Source: Nitrospinota bacterium
GTDB lineage: Bacteria; Nitrospinota_A; UBA7883; JACRLM01
DNA length: 52,612 nucleotides
Direction of reading: 5' to 3'
NCBI GenBank assembly: GCA_015231995.1
Contig: JADGAO010000001.1
Span: 1 to 52,612 of the forward strand
Positions 41,335-51,566 of the stretch are shown piece after piece. Both the position numbers and the translations under genes were made by a program. The notes beneath the pieces are model-generated. The model did no database searches. It saw only the letters and a program-made list of their open reading frames with translations, and was not told where the DNA came from. Each line of letters begins with the position of its first letter. The stretch's first letter is position 1.

Positions 41335-44300
41335 AGGCCGCCTCCCTGGTTGGCGGCATCCGCCTCGCTGGGGGTGTAATAGGCGAGACTCATCCCTTTA
41401 ACGATAAAAAGGAGCCTCGGCTCTTTCCACCAGTATTGGTATTCCGGGACTTCCCCTTCGTACCGGCGGTCATAGGAATCATCCGGCCACGAGCTTATGG
41501 CTATATCCGCGACGTATAGAACCAACTCGATGTCCAGACCGGCGTTGGGCACTGGCCGCCATCGTTTAAAGGTTGCGCTGTTCCCGGCCAGACCCATGAG
41601 GCTACCGGCCACAGGAGAGTTGTTTGCCATCTGCGTCTCAACCCTGCCCGCGTAGGTTCCGGAGAAATCGTACTGGATAGATTTCCAGATGTCCCCGATG
41701 TTGAACAGCGAATGAGCGGAGACAAAGCCGTCCTCGCCCCATGAAAAGTTGGGATAGCAGATCAGGTCGTCGAACTTGAAATACAGCCAGCGCGTTACGC
41801 CTTCGGATGAATAGTATTTGCTTAACGGGAAGCTTTTATCGCTGGCCGACCGCACCTTGATGAATATGTGCGTCCGGACATAGGGCGTTTCGTATCTGTC
41901 CAGATACTGCCACGGGAGGTTCATGTAGGCGACGTGCGTCTGGATGGGCATTCCCCACCATCTCTGCCGGAAGAAGTTATACAGCGTTGGAATGGCCATC
42001 TTTTTCACGCCGTAATCCACGCCGGTATGATTGAACGAAACACGGATGTGAAGGCCGTTGTTGTGAATCTGGTATTTCCGAACCGACTTGAAAATCCCGC
42101 CGTCGGTCATGGAAGCGTCCACGTCTTGTTCGTGGTAGTTCCAGGGTACGTTCTCGAATCCTACATGCACCTTGGGCGGTTTGCCTTTTCCTGGAACGGG
42201 AACCATATCGCCGCCATCCCCGGCGCAGGCTTTGTGTTTTTTGTCCCACGGCCAACCCATGTGGTCGTTAAACCCGCCGTAGTATGGAACGCCAGGCCGC
42301 CAACCGTGTTCCGCGTCATAATCCCAAAGATATGGGCCGCCGTAAGCCACGGCGCGAAGCTGATCCCAGAAAGAGTTTGTGTCGTAAGCCCACGCGATAC
42401 GGTTGACCTCTGTTTCAGCGGTCGTTTCGGAATCATTGGCGGATTTGGAGATTCGGAAAGACTCGATGTTGCCGAAAAACCCGTTGACGCTCTGCTCGTA
42501 GGAGCCTACATCGGTTATTTCCGCTCCAATGACAAGATCGCCGGAGCCTTGCGGAATCGCTCCCGACTTGTCCACGCATGAAATCCCGTTGACGCTGAAC
42601 TTGATACTTGTCCCGCGTATCTCAAAAGTAATCTTGGTGAATTTGTTAAGAGGGATGACCACATCGGAGCCTTCGCTACCGTCGTCATTCTTGCTGACCG
42701 CCTTGGCGATTACCTCGCCGGACGGGTCGTATAGGGCAAGATTCCCAGAGTTGCTCAACGCGATTTTCCAACATCCGGAAACGGAGGCTATAACGCTTAA
42801 CTTCTCCTTTATCTCAAGGTCTTTTTCACGTTGCGTGAGAGCGGATGGATATTTGACTGGAAAGGCCAGGCATTCCAGCAGGAATCCCGATTCCAGCTTC
42901 CAGTCATTGGATGAGGAAACCAGGACGTGATCGTAATCCCTGTTCAACTTTATGGATGAGATGACATGATGTGTTCCGTAGGAACTGTCCAGTTTCGCCC
43001 GGTTCACAGGCTCCGGCGAATGCCGATGAACCGTGTCGGTGATACTGGCGGAGTTGTGCTCACCGAAGCAATCCAGTTGTAGAAACGTGTTCTCTACCTG
43101 GTTTTGCCCATCCCGTATGAGCCGTTTCACAACAACGTCCCCGATATTTCCACGCCAGAAACTTTGCGGGTTGGCATTGTTCGTGTCCAGTTCCGCGCCG
43201 ATAGTGAACCAGCGGGTGGATGAGTCCGTGAACACGATCCAGCTTGTGATTTGGTACGCAGGGTTGCCGTCTATGTAGAGGGAGTATTGGCGGTAATCAG
43301 CGTCATAGGCGATCCTGATGTCGTAACGGCGGTAAAACTCCAACGGATCGGCGTTCCATAATAGTTTCGTCCACGTATAGACTGGATTCGCGCCGACGGT
43401 GATAGTAACCCTGTCAAGAGTCGCGGTAGCCGGTTGGCTGATGGTGAGCGCGTCGGTTCCGTCTTTGGAGACAACCTTTGTCCCGCTTGCTATCCCCTGG
43501 CCGGATACTGCGTCGCCGATTTTCACTTTGGCGAAATCCGCCATGTTCAGGCCGGTGATTTGAGATTCGTTTCGTCTGATATTGCCGGTTATGTTGTTCA
43601 CCGTGTCATAAACGTAAAACCCGGCGTATCCCCCCGAATCCACGATGAACTTCCATAAACCAGCCCTGCATACGATTACGCCATCCGATTTGTCTATAAG
43701 CCCTTCGAGATGAATGGAGAAGGAAACCTCCCAACCCTCCGTCCCAAAATTAAAATCGGTCAGGTTGTCTTTCACCCGGACGTAATCGTAATCCCGGTTG
43801 AGCCTCAACGAGGCGGATGTTGAACTGGTGGACGATGACACGGGGTAACTCTGGGTAAGCGGCGTTCCGCTCTCTTCAGAGTAAGACCGGACATCCAGCG
43901 ACGCTTTTTCTTTCGCCGATGGGGAATGTCTCCCGATTTCGTCTTTGATGTTCGTGGTTCCATGCCTGCCGTCGAAGTACACCAACAGCCTTGATTCATC
44001 CTCCATCAGGTTCAGGCTGTCGGAATACCCGCCGTCATAACCCGTCCCCACGGAAACGAGGAAACACCCCTGCCTGTACCTATCGAGATTGATTCCTTCA
44101 ACGGTGTAATTGTTTAGGTCGCGGTCTCCGCCGGAGTCCATCCCGTCCGGTCTTGGCATGGCGCGTGGTATTGCCGATATGCAGGCTCTAACGTGCCCTT
44201 TCCGCGTGAAGCTGAACGTATTTTTACCGCTATCCTTCGCCGTGAACACGTTTCGTTTAAACTCAAGCCGCAAGGAGCAGGGTTCGCTCCCCCCGGTCTC

Positions 44301-44681
44301 ATCCTCCGGATTATGCGAATGTGGCCCGCCAACCCGTCTTGGGTTTTTCCCGTCGGCTTCGTCGGGATGATCCAGAACGACGTTCCTTCCATGATCGGGG
44401 TATATCTCCCCAGGTTTCGCCACGAGATAGAAATACCTGTTCGCAAGCTCCTCGAACGTCTGCGCCAACAGATACCCGCCTCCTTTCGGCAGGGTGAACG
44501 CTTTGCCGTAGAATGGAACGGATGAATCAATAAACTCCGCCCATTCGGGCATATGGGATTTTAGAAGCCCGCGAATCATGTTCACGTTTTCCAAAAGCCT
44601 GCCCGCCAACGCCGTGTTTGGAGCGGCTTTTGGATTGAGCGGGATGATATACCGCTGGATCGGCCTGTCTTCGTCCATCAT
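41331..44681 (-). CDS. Large virion protein with two LamG/ConA-like domains
   Basis: 1,116 residues. Two LamG-like jelly-roll domains lie at about 290-510 and 540-770; signs are RLNRDYDYVRV and the closing WFTIGAELDTNNA ... FWRGNIGDVVV. A 55-residue beta module (VKIGDAVSGQGIASGTKVVS to LTISQPATATL) is inserted in the first. The C-terminal 350 residues are rich in Trp and Tyr. LamG domains bind sugars or proteins, so a tail or baseplate part that touches the host surface is likely. Starts at ATG 44681 (coupled to the previous stop) or ATG 44678, which has the better ribosome spacing. Confidence 0.75.
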   Translation of the reverse strand: MMDEDRPIQRYIIPLNPKAAPNTALAGRLLENVNMIRGLLKSHMPEWAEFIDSSVPFYGKAFTLPKGGGYLLAQTFEELANRYFYLVAKPGEIYPDHGRNVVLDHPDEADGKNPRRVGGPHSHNPEDETGGSEPCSLRLEFKRNVFTAKDSGKNTFSFTRKGHVRACISAIPRAMPRPDGMDSGGDRDLNNYTVEGINLDRYRQGCFLVSVGTGYDGGYSDSLNLMEDESRLLVYFDGRHGTTNIKDEIGRHSPSAKEKASLDVRSYSEESGTPLTQSYPVSSSTSSTSASLRLNRDYDYVRVKDNLTDFNFGTEGWEVSFSIHLEGLIDKSDGVIVCRAGLWKFIVDSGGYAGFYVYDTVNNITGNIRRNESQITGLNMADFAKVKIGDAVSGQGIASGTKVVSKDGTDALTISQPATATLDRVTITVGANPVYTWTKLLWNADPLEFYRRYDIRIAYDADYRQYSLYIDGNPAYQITSWIVFTDSSTRWFTIGAELDTNNANPQSFWRGNIGDVVVKRLIRDGQNQVENTFLQLDCFGEHNSASITDTVHRHSPEPVNRAKLDSSYGTHHVISSIKLNRDYDHVLVSSSNDWKLESGFLLECLAFPVKYPSALTQREKDLEIKEKLSVIASVSGCWKIALSNSGNLALYDPSGEVIAKAVSKNDDGSEGSDVVIPLNKFTKITFEIRGTSIKFSVNGISCVDKSGAIPQGSGDLVIGAEITDVGSYEQSVNGFFGNIESFRISKSANDSETTAETEVNRIAWAYDTNSFWDQLRAVAYGGPYLWDYDAEHGWRPGVPYYGGFNDHMGWPWDKKHKACAGDGGDMVPVPGKGKPPKVHVGFENVPWNYHEQDVDASMTDGGIFKSVRKYQIHNNGLHIRVSFNHTGVDYGVKKMAIPTLYNFFRQRWWGMPIQTHVAYMNLPWQYLDRYETPYVRTHIFIKVRSASDKSFPLSKYYSSEGVTRWLYFKFDDLICYPNFSWGEDGFVSAHSLFNIGDIWKSIQYDFSGTYAGRVETQMANNSPVAGSLMGLAGNSATFKRWRPVPNAGLDIELVLYVADIAISSWPDDSYDRRYEGEVPEYQYWWKEPRLLFIVKGMSLAYYTPSEADAANQGGGL

Positions 44682-45211
44682 TTCTCCTTTCGGGATAATG
44701 GGAAGACCTCAAGCGTCATGTCCCGAAGATCGAACCCGGCCCCGTTCTGGTTGGCCAACCCAAAACTCCACAACCGGGAACGGATTCCCCTGGCGCTCCG
44801 GACAAGCGTAAATACCCGCCTCTGCCGTAACCCAAAGTAACCTCTGCCAGTGATCTCATGGCTTTTCTCGGCTCCATCGCCGGGATATGTTTTAAACGTC
44901 ACCGCTCCGCTCGCCCGCATTCCGATATGAGCGTCGGTGATCCTTTTCAGCGAATGCGGCTCTACTCCTTCGATCTCCGAAAAATCGGTCATCCCGGTCT
45001 TCATCTCCGCATTTATGGGAGCGCCGTTGTCGGAATCGCCGCGTAGAATGTGGATTCCCGACGAATTGGCCGCCATATAATGCCGCCCCACACGGCACAC
45101 GGAATTGAAGTTAAACCCAGAGTATTCGGAGACGGCCTTGTTAGCCGTGTTCATCACGACCGTTTCACAGGTTTCCGGCGATATTGTGTCCGCTGTTATG
45201 TTGATACTCAT
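44678..45211 (-). CDS. Late-operon virion protein, unknown
   Basis: 177 residues from ATG 45211, whose ATGA overlaps the stop of the large LamG gene before it; an in-frame codon at 45265 is less likely. Mixed beta/helix with MAANSSGIHILRGDSDNGAP and a basic C-terminus (RRVFTLVRSARGIRSRLWSFG). No family recognised. It sits between the two LamG genes with overlaps on both sides, so its product is probably made in fixed ratio with theirs. Confidence 0.6.
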   Translation of the reverse strand: MSINITADTISPETCETVVMNTANKAVSEYSGFNFNSVCRVGRHYMAANSSGIHILRGDSDNGAPINAEMKTGMTDFSEIEGVEPHSLKRITDAHIGMRASGAVTFKTYPGDGAEKSHEITGRGYFGLRQRRVFTLVRSARGIRSRLWSFGLANQNGAGFDLRDMTLEVFPLSRKEK

Positions 45212-48200
45212 ACGCCGGACACCTCCATGAAAGCTGTGGCTCCGCTGACACGGAACGCAGTACAAAACATGTCCACGTCAACGTCCATGTGTCCAGTGGC
45301 AGGACGCGCCACACCATCGGAGGTGACAGTCATGATGATTACGGAGGGCAATTCACCAGTGGCATCGGGAATGACAGTGCATTCCGCTAGAAGGAAGTCA
45401 TCGGTGTAGAAGCGATCCGCCATCGCGCCTTTTATCTGCATACCGGCGGTCATCATGGAAGTTTCGGAAGGAAATTCCGCATCCGCTTTGCCAACCGGCC
45501 ACGCCTCGCAAGCCATCACGGATTCGACATCAAATCCCGCTTCGCTGGCGCCGCATAGAATGTTAAAACCGGATTCCACGTCGAACACGTTGATAATCCC
45601 GGAAGGGATTACAACGCCTTCGCCAAAGAGAACCGGGTCAACGCTCATTGCGCCATCAAGGGTGTTCACAGATTCGCCTTCACCGTAAACATCCGTCTCA
45701 GTCGAGTAATCGGAGGCGAAACCGTCTCCCTGTTCCGCCAACCCGAATTTGAAGCTATGCGCCATGCCAAGTTTCGCGCCTCCATCGGGAAACAGCCGGA
45801 TCGGATTCAGCCGGAGCGCTATCAACCCACCGGCTATCGCCGATCCTTCAGCCTGAAACCGCGCCGGAGCCAGCCGCACCCCATCCAATACGGCGAGTTT
45901 CACACCGCCGATGGCGGTCATTCTCAGTTTGGGAACCAGCGTTGGATTGTGCGACGCGCCGATAATGGCCGTGGAGCCGCCTTTCCCTCTTAACGGGTTA
46001 AACCGGAACCCATGAGATGTTCCACCAATAACTCCGCCCTCGGCGGTTATGAGAAGCTGGTTCTGCGAGTCATACGGCGCGGACGGAATGGTGTAAGCCG
46101 CTTCCCAATCCACCGTCGGGTTGCCTTTGGAGAAACGCAATTCCTCGATATTCCCCTGAAAATACCCGCCTGGACTGGCGTTATTCGTGTCCACCGAATA
46201 CCCGATGGTGAGCCAGCGTGTGGTGGAGGTCATAGTCCATCCAGCGGTAATCCACGTCAGCCCCTGAAATTTCCCGTTTATCCAAAACGTCATCCGATTG
46301 CCGGAAAGAACGCCCCTAAAATGCGACCACTGGCCGATGGAAACGGAAGAGCCGACAATGGAGAACTGCCCATTTGCGGCGGTGTTTATAAGGAATGTGA
46401 CCTGCCCCGAACTGTTGATGGTCACGTTCCATAACGACGCTCTGCCGATAATCACAACCGACGTGGAATAACCCCGTGAATCCAACGCTGGATACGCTGA
46501 AGGGCGAATCCATCCATCAATGACCACGTTATTGGCGCTGTCCAGATCGAAATCAGCTAGGTTGTCCGTCACCTTAACGTTGTCGTACCCGACATTGAAA
46601 GTGACTCCCGTCTGTGTCGCCGTGGTCTGCTGGCTTATCGTGATGGAGTCCGCGCCAATGGATGTGATTGTGACAACGCCAAGGTTCGATGGGATGGAGC
46701 CGCCCGATATGGTAGCCCCAACGCGGCATTTGGCTATATCCGTGGCGGAAACGCCGGAGATAATGTAACTGGCCGGAGTGGTATTGCCGGTTATTGTCTG
46801 GGCATTGGTGTAATAGGAATGCGTCCCGAACATCTTGTTCGTTCCATCCCAGGTCAATGTCCCACCGCCGATGAGCGTGGGATTGTGCCGTCCCATCGCG
46901 TCATTCACGTTCCCGTCAAAATGCAGAAGCAGTTTTTGATACGTATCCGTGACGTTGAAAGGAGCGGATGGGACTTGCCGCGTCAACGGGTACGGATTCT
47001 TTCTCTTGGCGAAACGGAACTCGTCAACCCACCCTTTGAACCAGCCGCTTCCCGGATTACCCGCGCCATCCTGCCCGGCTCCGACAACAAGATTCTTGTC
47101 CGTCCGAAGCCGCGCATGTGGGCTTTCGCTGTAAATGGAGGCTTCCAGCTTTCCGTTAAGCCATAAGTTGTACCGTCTCGATTCCTCGTCGTAGGCTATG
47201 GCGGCGTGGTTCCATTGCCCCACGGACACAAGCGTGACTGACGCGGTTTGGGTGGTTATGTCCTGTATGAACATGTACAGTTTGGAATCGGTTCCGATGT
47301 AGATGGCGAAACACTCTTGCTTGTAAAACAGATACTGGTTCGCCGCCGTAATAGCTTGCGGCCTGAACCGCAAATCGGCGATCCAGCTTTTATGGCCGAG
47401 GAAAAAGTCTTCCAGGGAGCCGGATACCACAAGGCAATCGCTCGTCCCATTGAAATAGCACGAAGACGATCCGAAGACCGCCTGCGCCGTATCCAATTGA
47501 ACCTGCCCCATAGGTATGACGGTATGCCTCTTTGCGTCGTCAACGATGGACGGCGATCCATCCGAACCGTTGAAGTGCATCAGAAGACAAGTGATCTCAG
47601 GAAGGGTATAAGGTTCCGCCGGAAGGGTAAAATCCTGCGTATGCCCCGTTTCGCCGCTGGTAATTCTTAGCTCGTCAATATAGCCGTTGAAATAACTCCC
47701 CGGAGCGGCGTTAGAGGTGTTGAACGAACATCCGATGGTAAGATGACGGTACAATTCCGCGATGGGGTTGAACCTCGCCTGGATGGACGCTTCCAAAACC
47801 CCGTCTATGAATAAATACCACATCGCGGAACCGGCCACGCGGTTCACCTCCACGTGATACCACCGGTTGACCGACAACACCGTCAGGCTGGTGAGCGTGA
47901 TCGTATAGTAAACGCCGTCCTGCGAACACCGGAAGCTTATTGTTCCGTCGGCGTTCATGTTGATTATGAAGACAAGTTCCCTGGCGATGATGGTGGAAAG
48001 CCCCACAGTCAGCAGATATACCCACAGGTCAATGGAGAAATTCGCCTCGCCGAAGTTCAACAGTTCGAGCCGCCCGGACGTGGCTATGTAATCACCCGTA
48101 CCGTCCACAACCAGCGATGTGTAACCGAACTTCTTCTGGACGGTGGACACCCTCTGCGACTGATACGACGGTTCGGTGAAAGTCCGCATTCCGCTGTCGT

Positions 48201-48258
48201 CGCAGAACACATGCTGGTCGTTCGCGCCGTTGAAACTCATCAGCAGAAGGACGGACAT
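45208..48258 (-). CDS. Large virion protein with three LamG/ConA-like domains
   Basis: 1,016 residues from ATG 48258 (AGGAG 6 bases upstream). Three LamG-like domains at about 25-205, 225-430 and 440-740 share the pattern LLMHFNG, a buried SLVVDGTGDYI-type strand, WYHVEV or WNHAAI, LFIDG, and a closing GYIDELRI, GWVDEFRF or GNIEELRF. The third contains the 55-residue module also seen in two neighbours (VGATISGGSIPSNLG to ITISQQTTATQ). The last 270 residues have short beta repeats. Probable tail-fibre-like or adhesin part. Confidence 0.8.
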   Translation of the reverse strand: MSVLLLMSFNGANDQHVFCDDSGMRTFTEPSYQSQRVSTVQKKFGYTSLVVDGTGDYIATSGRLELLNFGEANFSIDLWVYLLTVGLSTIIARELVFIINMNADGTISFRCSQDGVYYTITLTSLTVLSVNRWYHVEVNRVAGSAMWYLFIDGVLEASIQARFNPIAELYRHLTIGCSFNTSNAAPGSYFNGYIDELRITSGETGHTQDFTLPAEPYTLPEITCLLMHFNGSDGSPSIVDDAKRHTVIPMGQVQLDTAQAVFGSSSCYFNGTSDCLVVSGSLEDFFLGHKSWIADLRFRPQAITAANQYLFYKQECFAIYIGTDSKLYMFIQDITTQTASVTLVSVGQWNHAAIAYDEESRRYNLWLNGKLEASIYSESPHARLRTDKNLVVGAGQDGAGNPGSGWFKGWVDEFRFAKRKNPYPLTRQVPSAPFNVTDTYQKLLLHFDGNVNDAMGRHNPTLIGGGTLTWDGTNKMFGTHSYYTNAQTITGNTTPASYIISGVSATDIAKCRVGATISGGSIPSNLGVVTITSIGADSITISQQTTATQTGVTFNVGYDNVKVTDNLADFDLDSANNVVIDGWIRPSAYPALDSRGYSTSVVIIGRASLWNVTINSSGQVTFLINTAANGQFSIVGSSVSIGQWSHFRGVLSGNRMTFWINGKFQGLTWITAGWTMTSTTRWLTIGYSVDTNNASPGGYFQGNIEELRFSKGNPTVDWEAAYTIPSAPYDSQNQLLITAEGGVIGGTSHGFRFNPLRGKGGSTAIIGASHNPTLVPKLRMTAIGGVKLAVLDGVRLAPARFQAEGSAIAGGLIALRLNPIRLFPDGGAKLGMAHSFKFGLAEQGDGFASDYSTETDVYGEGESVNTLDGAMSVDPVLFGEGVVIPSGIINVFDVESGFNILCGASEAGFDVESVMACEAWPVGKADAEFPSETSMMTAGMQIKGAMADRFYTDDFLLAECTVIPDATGELPSVIIMTVTSDGVARPATGHMDVDVDMFCTAFRVSGATAFMEVSGV

Positions 48259-48270
48259 CCGGCGCTCCTC

Positions 48271-48699
48271 CTACGATTCGGAGTAGAGGTTGAACCGTGG
48301 CGAAATCAGGATTGATGCGTTGGGGCCGTCCACGATATGCGGGCATTGCGCCGATGGGAACCGTTCCACGAAAAGAAGTTTGGACGGGTCTGAGGCGTAA
48401 ACCGCGAAAAACCCGTAAACGTTCACGTTGCCGCTGATCCCATCGTTGATGAAACTCCAGAGAATATCCGGAGCGAACGCTTCGCCCTTGCCGGTAGATG
48501 TGTTGGTCTGGATCGTCCAGTTGGCCGGTGTGATGGTCTTGCGTGAATAGCCGTGTTTGCCGGTCATCTCGGTCAAATCCGTCACAACCGTAGCGTCGGA
48601 CGGCGTAACGTCGTTTATATAAAGGCAGTAGAGGATGTCTTCAGAGAATATCTTCCGCAACATCTCCACCTCGCCGATGTTCACTATCTTGAAAGCCAT
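48271..48699 (-). CDS. Conserved-looking late phage protein, unknown
   Basis: 142 residues starting MAFKIVNIGEVEMLRKIF, followed by alternating beta strands with TGKHGYSRKTITPANW and VYASDPSKLLFVERFP. It has no Cys-rich or enzymatic motif. Small proteins with this opening commonly sit next to tail or LamG genes in prophages, so a virion role is likely. Close spacing to both neighbours (12 bases each side) puts it in the same operon. Confidence 0.6.
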   Translation of the reverse strand: MAFKIVNIGEVEMLRKIFSEDILYCLYINDVTPSDATVVTDLTEMTGKHGYSRKTITPANWTIQTNTSTGKGEAFAPDILWSFINDGISGNVNVYGFFAVYASDPSKLLFVERFPSAQCPHIVDGPNASILISPRFNLYSES

Positions 48700-48711
48700 G
48701 TCATCCGCTCC

Positions 48712-49332
48712 CTATTTGATTCCAAGGTTGAACACGGAAATCTTCACCTCTTCCCCAGCGGTGACGCTGGTTCCCTTCTGGAAATTGATATCCTTGCCGC
48801 TCTGGGCGCATTCGCCGTCCTTGCGGAATTTCACCGTCGTGGAGGATTCAGGGGAAAGGTCGGACGGGTCGAGCAACCGCCCCCAGGCCACTGTTCCGTT
48901 CGCCGTGGCCGTGGCGCGGATAGGGGATTGCAACGGAAGATACCCATCAACGGGAACCGCGTCCCATAGAATGTTCGTATACCTTAAAACCTCAACCGCC
49001 GTCGAAGGTTTTGAGTCATCGGCTTTCTGGGGTTTGTTGCCAGCGTAGATGACCAGCGTAGCCCCAAGCGTGAGTTTCACGCCCGCCACCGTAACAGTGG
49101 CGGACTGGCTTAACGTGATCGTGTCGGCGGTCTTCCCGGTCACAGTGGTTCCAGCCGGGATGTTCGCGCCGTTGATGTACGCCCCAACGGACACTTTCGA
49201 CGTGTCCACCACGTTGGTTACGACGTTCGATCCGGCGGTAAGATCGCCCGTCACCGATGGGTTGAACGCCGACAGCAAAGAGCCTTCGCTGGCTAAATAG
49301 TTCTTTAACGCCGTGGAATTGTTCGTGGCCAT
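48712..49332 (-). CDS. Virion protein with a beta module shared with its neighbours
   Basis: 206 residues from ATG 49332 (AAGGA 7 bases upstream). Residues about 25-92 are a module that begins TGDLTAGSNVVTN and ends TITLSQSATVTVAG; versions of it are inserted in both LamG proteins downstream. The rest is beta-rich with KFRKDGECAQSGKDI and ends KISVFNLGIK. The open frame overlapping its start on the same strand (49016-49381) is a shadow. Likely a decoration or tail-spike accessory protein; this is inference. Confidence 0.6.
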   Translation of the reverse strand: MATNNSTALKNYLASEGSLLSAFNPSVTGDLTAGSNVVTNVVDTSKVSVGAYINGANIPAGTTVTGKTADTITLSQSATVTVAGVKLTLGATLVIYAGNKPQKADDSKPSTAVEVLRYTNILWDAVPVDGYLPLQSPIRATATANGTVAWGRLLDPSDLSPESSTTVKFRKDGECAQSGKDINFQKGTSVTAGEEVKISVFNLGIK

Positions 49333-49363
49333 TCATTATTCCTTTATCCAGAAACGTATTTAC

Positions 49364-49393
49364 GGGGCGGGGCCATGTCATAGGCTCCGCCCC
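49364..49393 (-). repeat. Strong GC hairpin between two late genes
   Basis: GGGGCGGGGCC (49364-49374) pairs with GGCTCCGCCCC (49383-49393), 11 bp including one G-T pair, around an 8-base loop. No T-run follows, so it is more likely an RNA processing or stability element, or a partial terminator that lowers expression of downstream genes. Confidence 0.5.
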
Positions 49394-49411
49394 CGTTATG
49401 CAATCGCTCTT

Positions 49412-49912
49412 CTATGGGTTTACGCCCATCGGATACCGCACGGCGCGAACGTCGAAGTTGTTCGTCGCGGTGACAAGCAGACGCACGTTGCCGCTTGAGA
49501 TATCCACCGAGACGCGCAATCCGGCGATTTTGGAGCCAAACCGGTGAACTATCTCGTTGTAGTCCGCCGTCGTTCCATCCCAGATCGCCGTGACCTCGCT
49601 TACGCGGTAGTTGGCCTGGCCATTCTCTTTTACCCAGAGAGTCCACTTGGCCATGCTGTGATCGGCGATGGCCAACTGATCCACCGTGGTGGAGGCTCCA
49701 CCGGTGTTGTTGTTGCTCCCGTTTTCAACGTTGGCCTCGGCGATCTTCTTCCACGCGCCGCCCTGCCGAATCCAGGGAACGCCGTTGAGTTTGTCAACGT
49801 ACACGGAACCGTCTGGAGAGACCGCCACAGGCGCGCCATCCCCACCGATGATCTCGAAATCACCGTCGTAAAGGGTCAATCCTTCGCTCACAATCACGTT
49901 CTTTTCAGCCAT
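49412..49912 (-). CDS. Late-operon protein, unknown
   Basis: 166 residues from ATG 49912 (MAEKNVIVSEGLTLYDGD), 16 bases after the previous stop, with AAGGA about 10 bases upstream; the frame runs on to 49951 but overlaps the previous gene. Beta-rich with Gly/Asn-rich loops (NVENGSNNNTGGAS) and a C-terminal beta domain (VSVDISSGNVRLLVTATNNF). No enzyme motif. Probable small virion or tail protein. Confidence 0.6.
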   Translation of the reverse strand: MAEKNVIVSEGLTLYDGDFEIIGGDGAPVAVSPDGSVYVDKLNGVPWIRQGGAWKKIAEANVENGSNNNTGGASTTVDQLAIADHSMAKWTLWVKENGQANYRVSEVTAIWDGTTADYNEIVHRFGSKIAGLRVSVDISSGNVRLLVTATNNFDVRAVRYPMGVNP

Positions 49913-49928
49913 TTTCCGTAAGTCCTTC

Positions 49929-51563
49929 CTAAATGAGAGTTGATTTGACAATGGCGAGAATATTCACGGAGCCTAAATTCGACAGGGTAAGCTCCATATT
50001 TCCGCTGTTTACCGACACATCAATCGAATAGGGGACGGATAACGTCCCTATCCGGAAACTTTTCACGAAATCAGCCGATAAGCCGCGCCGTTTGGCCCGA
50101 ATCTCGAAATATTCGTCATCGCCGGAAGCCGGATCGGACAGGTAAACCCGCCATAGGGATACCAGCGACGCGGATGTTCCGATGACGAATGTCTGGCCGG
50201 ACGGGACAAGCGTTGTGACGGAATCGCCGTCCGCGTTTATCACGCCTGCGTACCCGCCAGACCCACCACCATAGAAATGCGACGTAACGCCGATTTTAGG
50301 AGGCTCCGCCGTGTTCCATGCTTTACCAGAGCCGCGAAGCATGGTTATGTAACGCCTGCTTCCGCCAGACTCGCGGATGAACGAGAATCCCCGGCGGGCG
50401 ATTGGCGGGTGGTACGCGCCCTTTGTCAAAGGTATGGCCACACCGTTGTCCGCTCCGATCCATACGCCGGATTCCGATGTCCAGACGGCCACTGTCCCGG
50501 TCGCCCCGTCCATGTTGAAAATCGAAGCGTCGGCGGTCGTATAGCAGTTTTCCATGACCGGCTCCGCGCTCAATGGCGTGGCGATGAAAACAACGCCGGT
50601 CTCTTTCTCATCCACACGGATGAAATAAACCCGTTCGCTGTCGCTGACATACATTCCGCCGCCAACGGACGCGATCATGGTTATTCGGGAGCCAAACCGC
50701 ATGGATGCGAATATGTCGAATAGCTCGTAGTTGTGCGGGTCGCTTGCGTAAATGAAGTTATCGCAGGCCACATAGATACGCCCGTTGTGATAGACAGCGA
50801 TATGGCCGGAGGGTGGGTTGGTTTTGTACGCGGTGGTCAGAACATCGCCAAACGTCTCCGTTCCGTCCATAACGAGGCAAGAGGCCACGCTTGCCGACAG
50901 TTCCTGGGCGAGGTATAGCTCATGCCCGTCCTGATCGGACACGTAAACATTTACCGTATCCACGCCGGAATCTGTGGATTGCGGAATATCGGAAATAGCA
51001 AAACCATCGAATCCTTCCGGCAGGTCGAAAATCCGTATCCTGGACGCTCCGGATTCCCTCCCGTCTCTATGCGCGTAAGTCAGCGCGATAAGGTATTGCC
51101 CCGGAGAGAGCGCCCCGCCCGCGACGGGTTCAATCTTGAAACTATCCAATGGCGGGATGATTCCCCAGAGCCGAACCGCCCCGTCTTTATAAACCCTGCT
51201 TTTTGTCCCCTCCGTGAAATAGACCCCACCGGCCACTTCGCAGTAAGTTATCGGCTCTTCCCAACCGGAACCGGCGGTTTCGAGAACCTGAACGGAGGGA
51301 ATGATGGACGCGCCGGATTCCTTGACCGCAAGTTCCTTTATCTCTTTGCCTTCGGCGTAAATAACAGTGTCTTCACCCACTGGATAAACGCTGTGAACTC
51401 CGGAACCAGCCTGGACAAGCTCGTAACCATCTCTGCGCGACACCTTCATGCCAGCGTCGTCAATATCCACGTTCTTCGCCGTGACAAGCCACGACGCGCC
51501 GATTTCCGATGGGTCGGCCACATTGTTAATTCCTTTCCATTCGCGCAAGAAAGCTGTCGGCAT
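49929..51563 (-). CDS. Tail/neck protein, beta-propeller-like, of a short-tailed phage
   Basis: 544 residues from ATG 51563 (GGAG 8 bases upstream). It opens with FLREWKGINNVADPSEIGAS, WLVTAKNVDIDDAGMKVSRR, a form common in phage proteins that build the tail hub or stabilise the neck. Many repeated short beta strands of propeller type follow (VYYTEG-like, RIYVACDNFIYASDP). The neighbouring adaptor gene supports a head-tail junction role. The family name is not certain. Confidence 0.6.
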   Translation of the reverse strand: MPTAFLREWKGINNVADPSEIGASWLVTAKNVDIDDAGMKVSRRDGYELVQAGSGVHSVYPVGEDTVIYAEGKEIKELAVKESGASIIPSVQVLETAGSGWEEPITYCEVAGGVYFTEGTKSRVYKDGAVRLWGIIPPLDSFKIEPVAGGALSPGQYLIALTYAHRDGRESGASRIRIFDLPEGFDGFAISDIPQSTDSGVDTVNVYVSDQDGHELYLAQELSASVASCLVMDGTETFGDVLTTAYKTNPPSGHIAVYHNGRIYVACDNFIYASDPHNYELFDIFASMRFGSRITMIASVGGGMYVSDSERVYFIRVDEKETGVVFIATPLSAEPVMENCYTTADASIFNMDGATGTVAVWTSESGVWIGADNGVAIPLTKGAYHPPIARRGFSFIRESGGSRRYITMLRGSGKAWNTAEPPKIGVTSHFYGGGSGGYAGVINADGDSVTTLVPSGQTFVIGTSASLVSLWRVYLSDPASGDDEYFEIRAKRRGLSADFVKSFRIGTLSVPYSIDVSVNSGNMELTLSNLGSVNILAIVKSTLI

Positions 51564-51566
51564 CGG

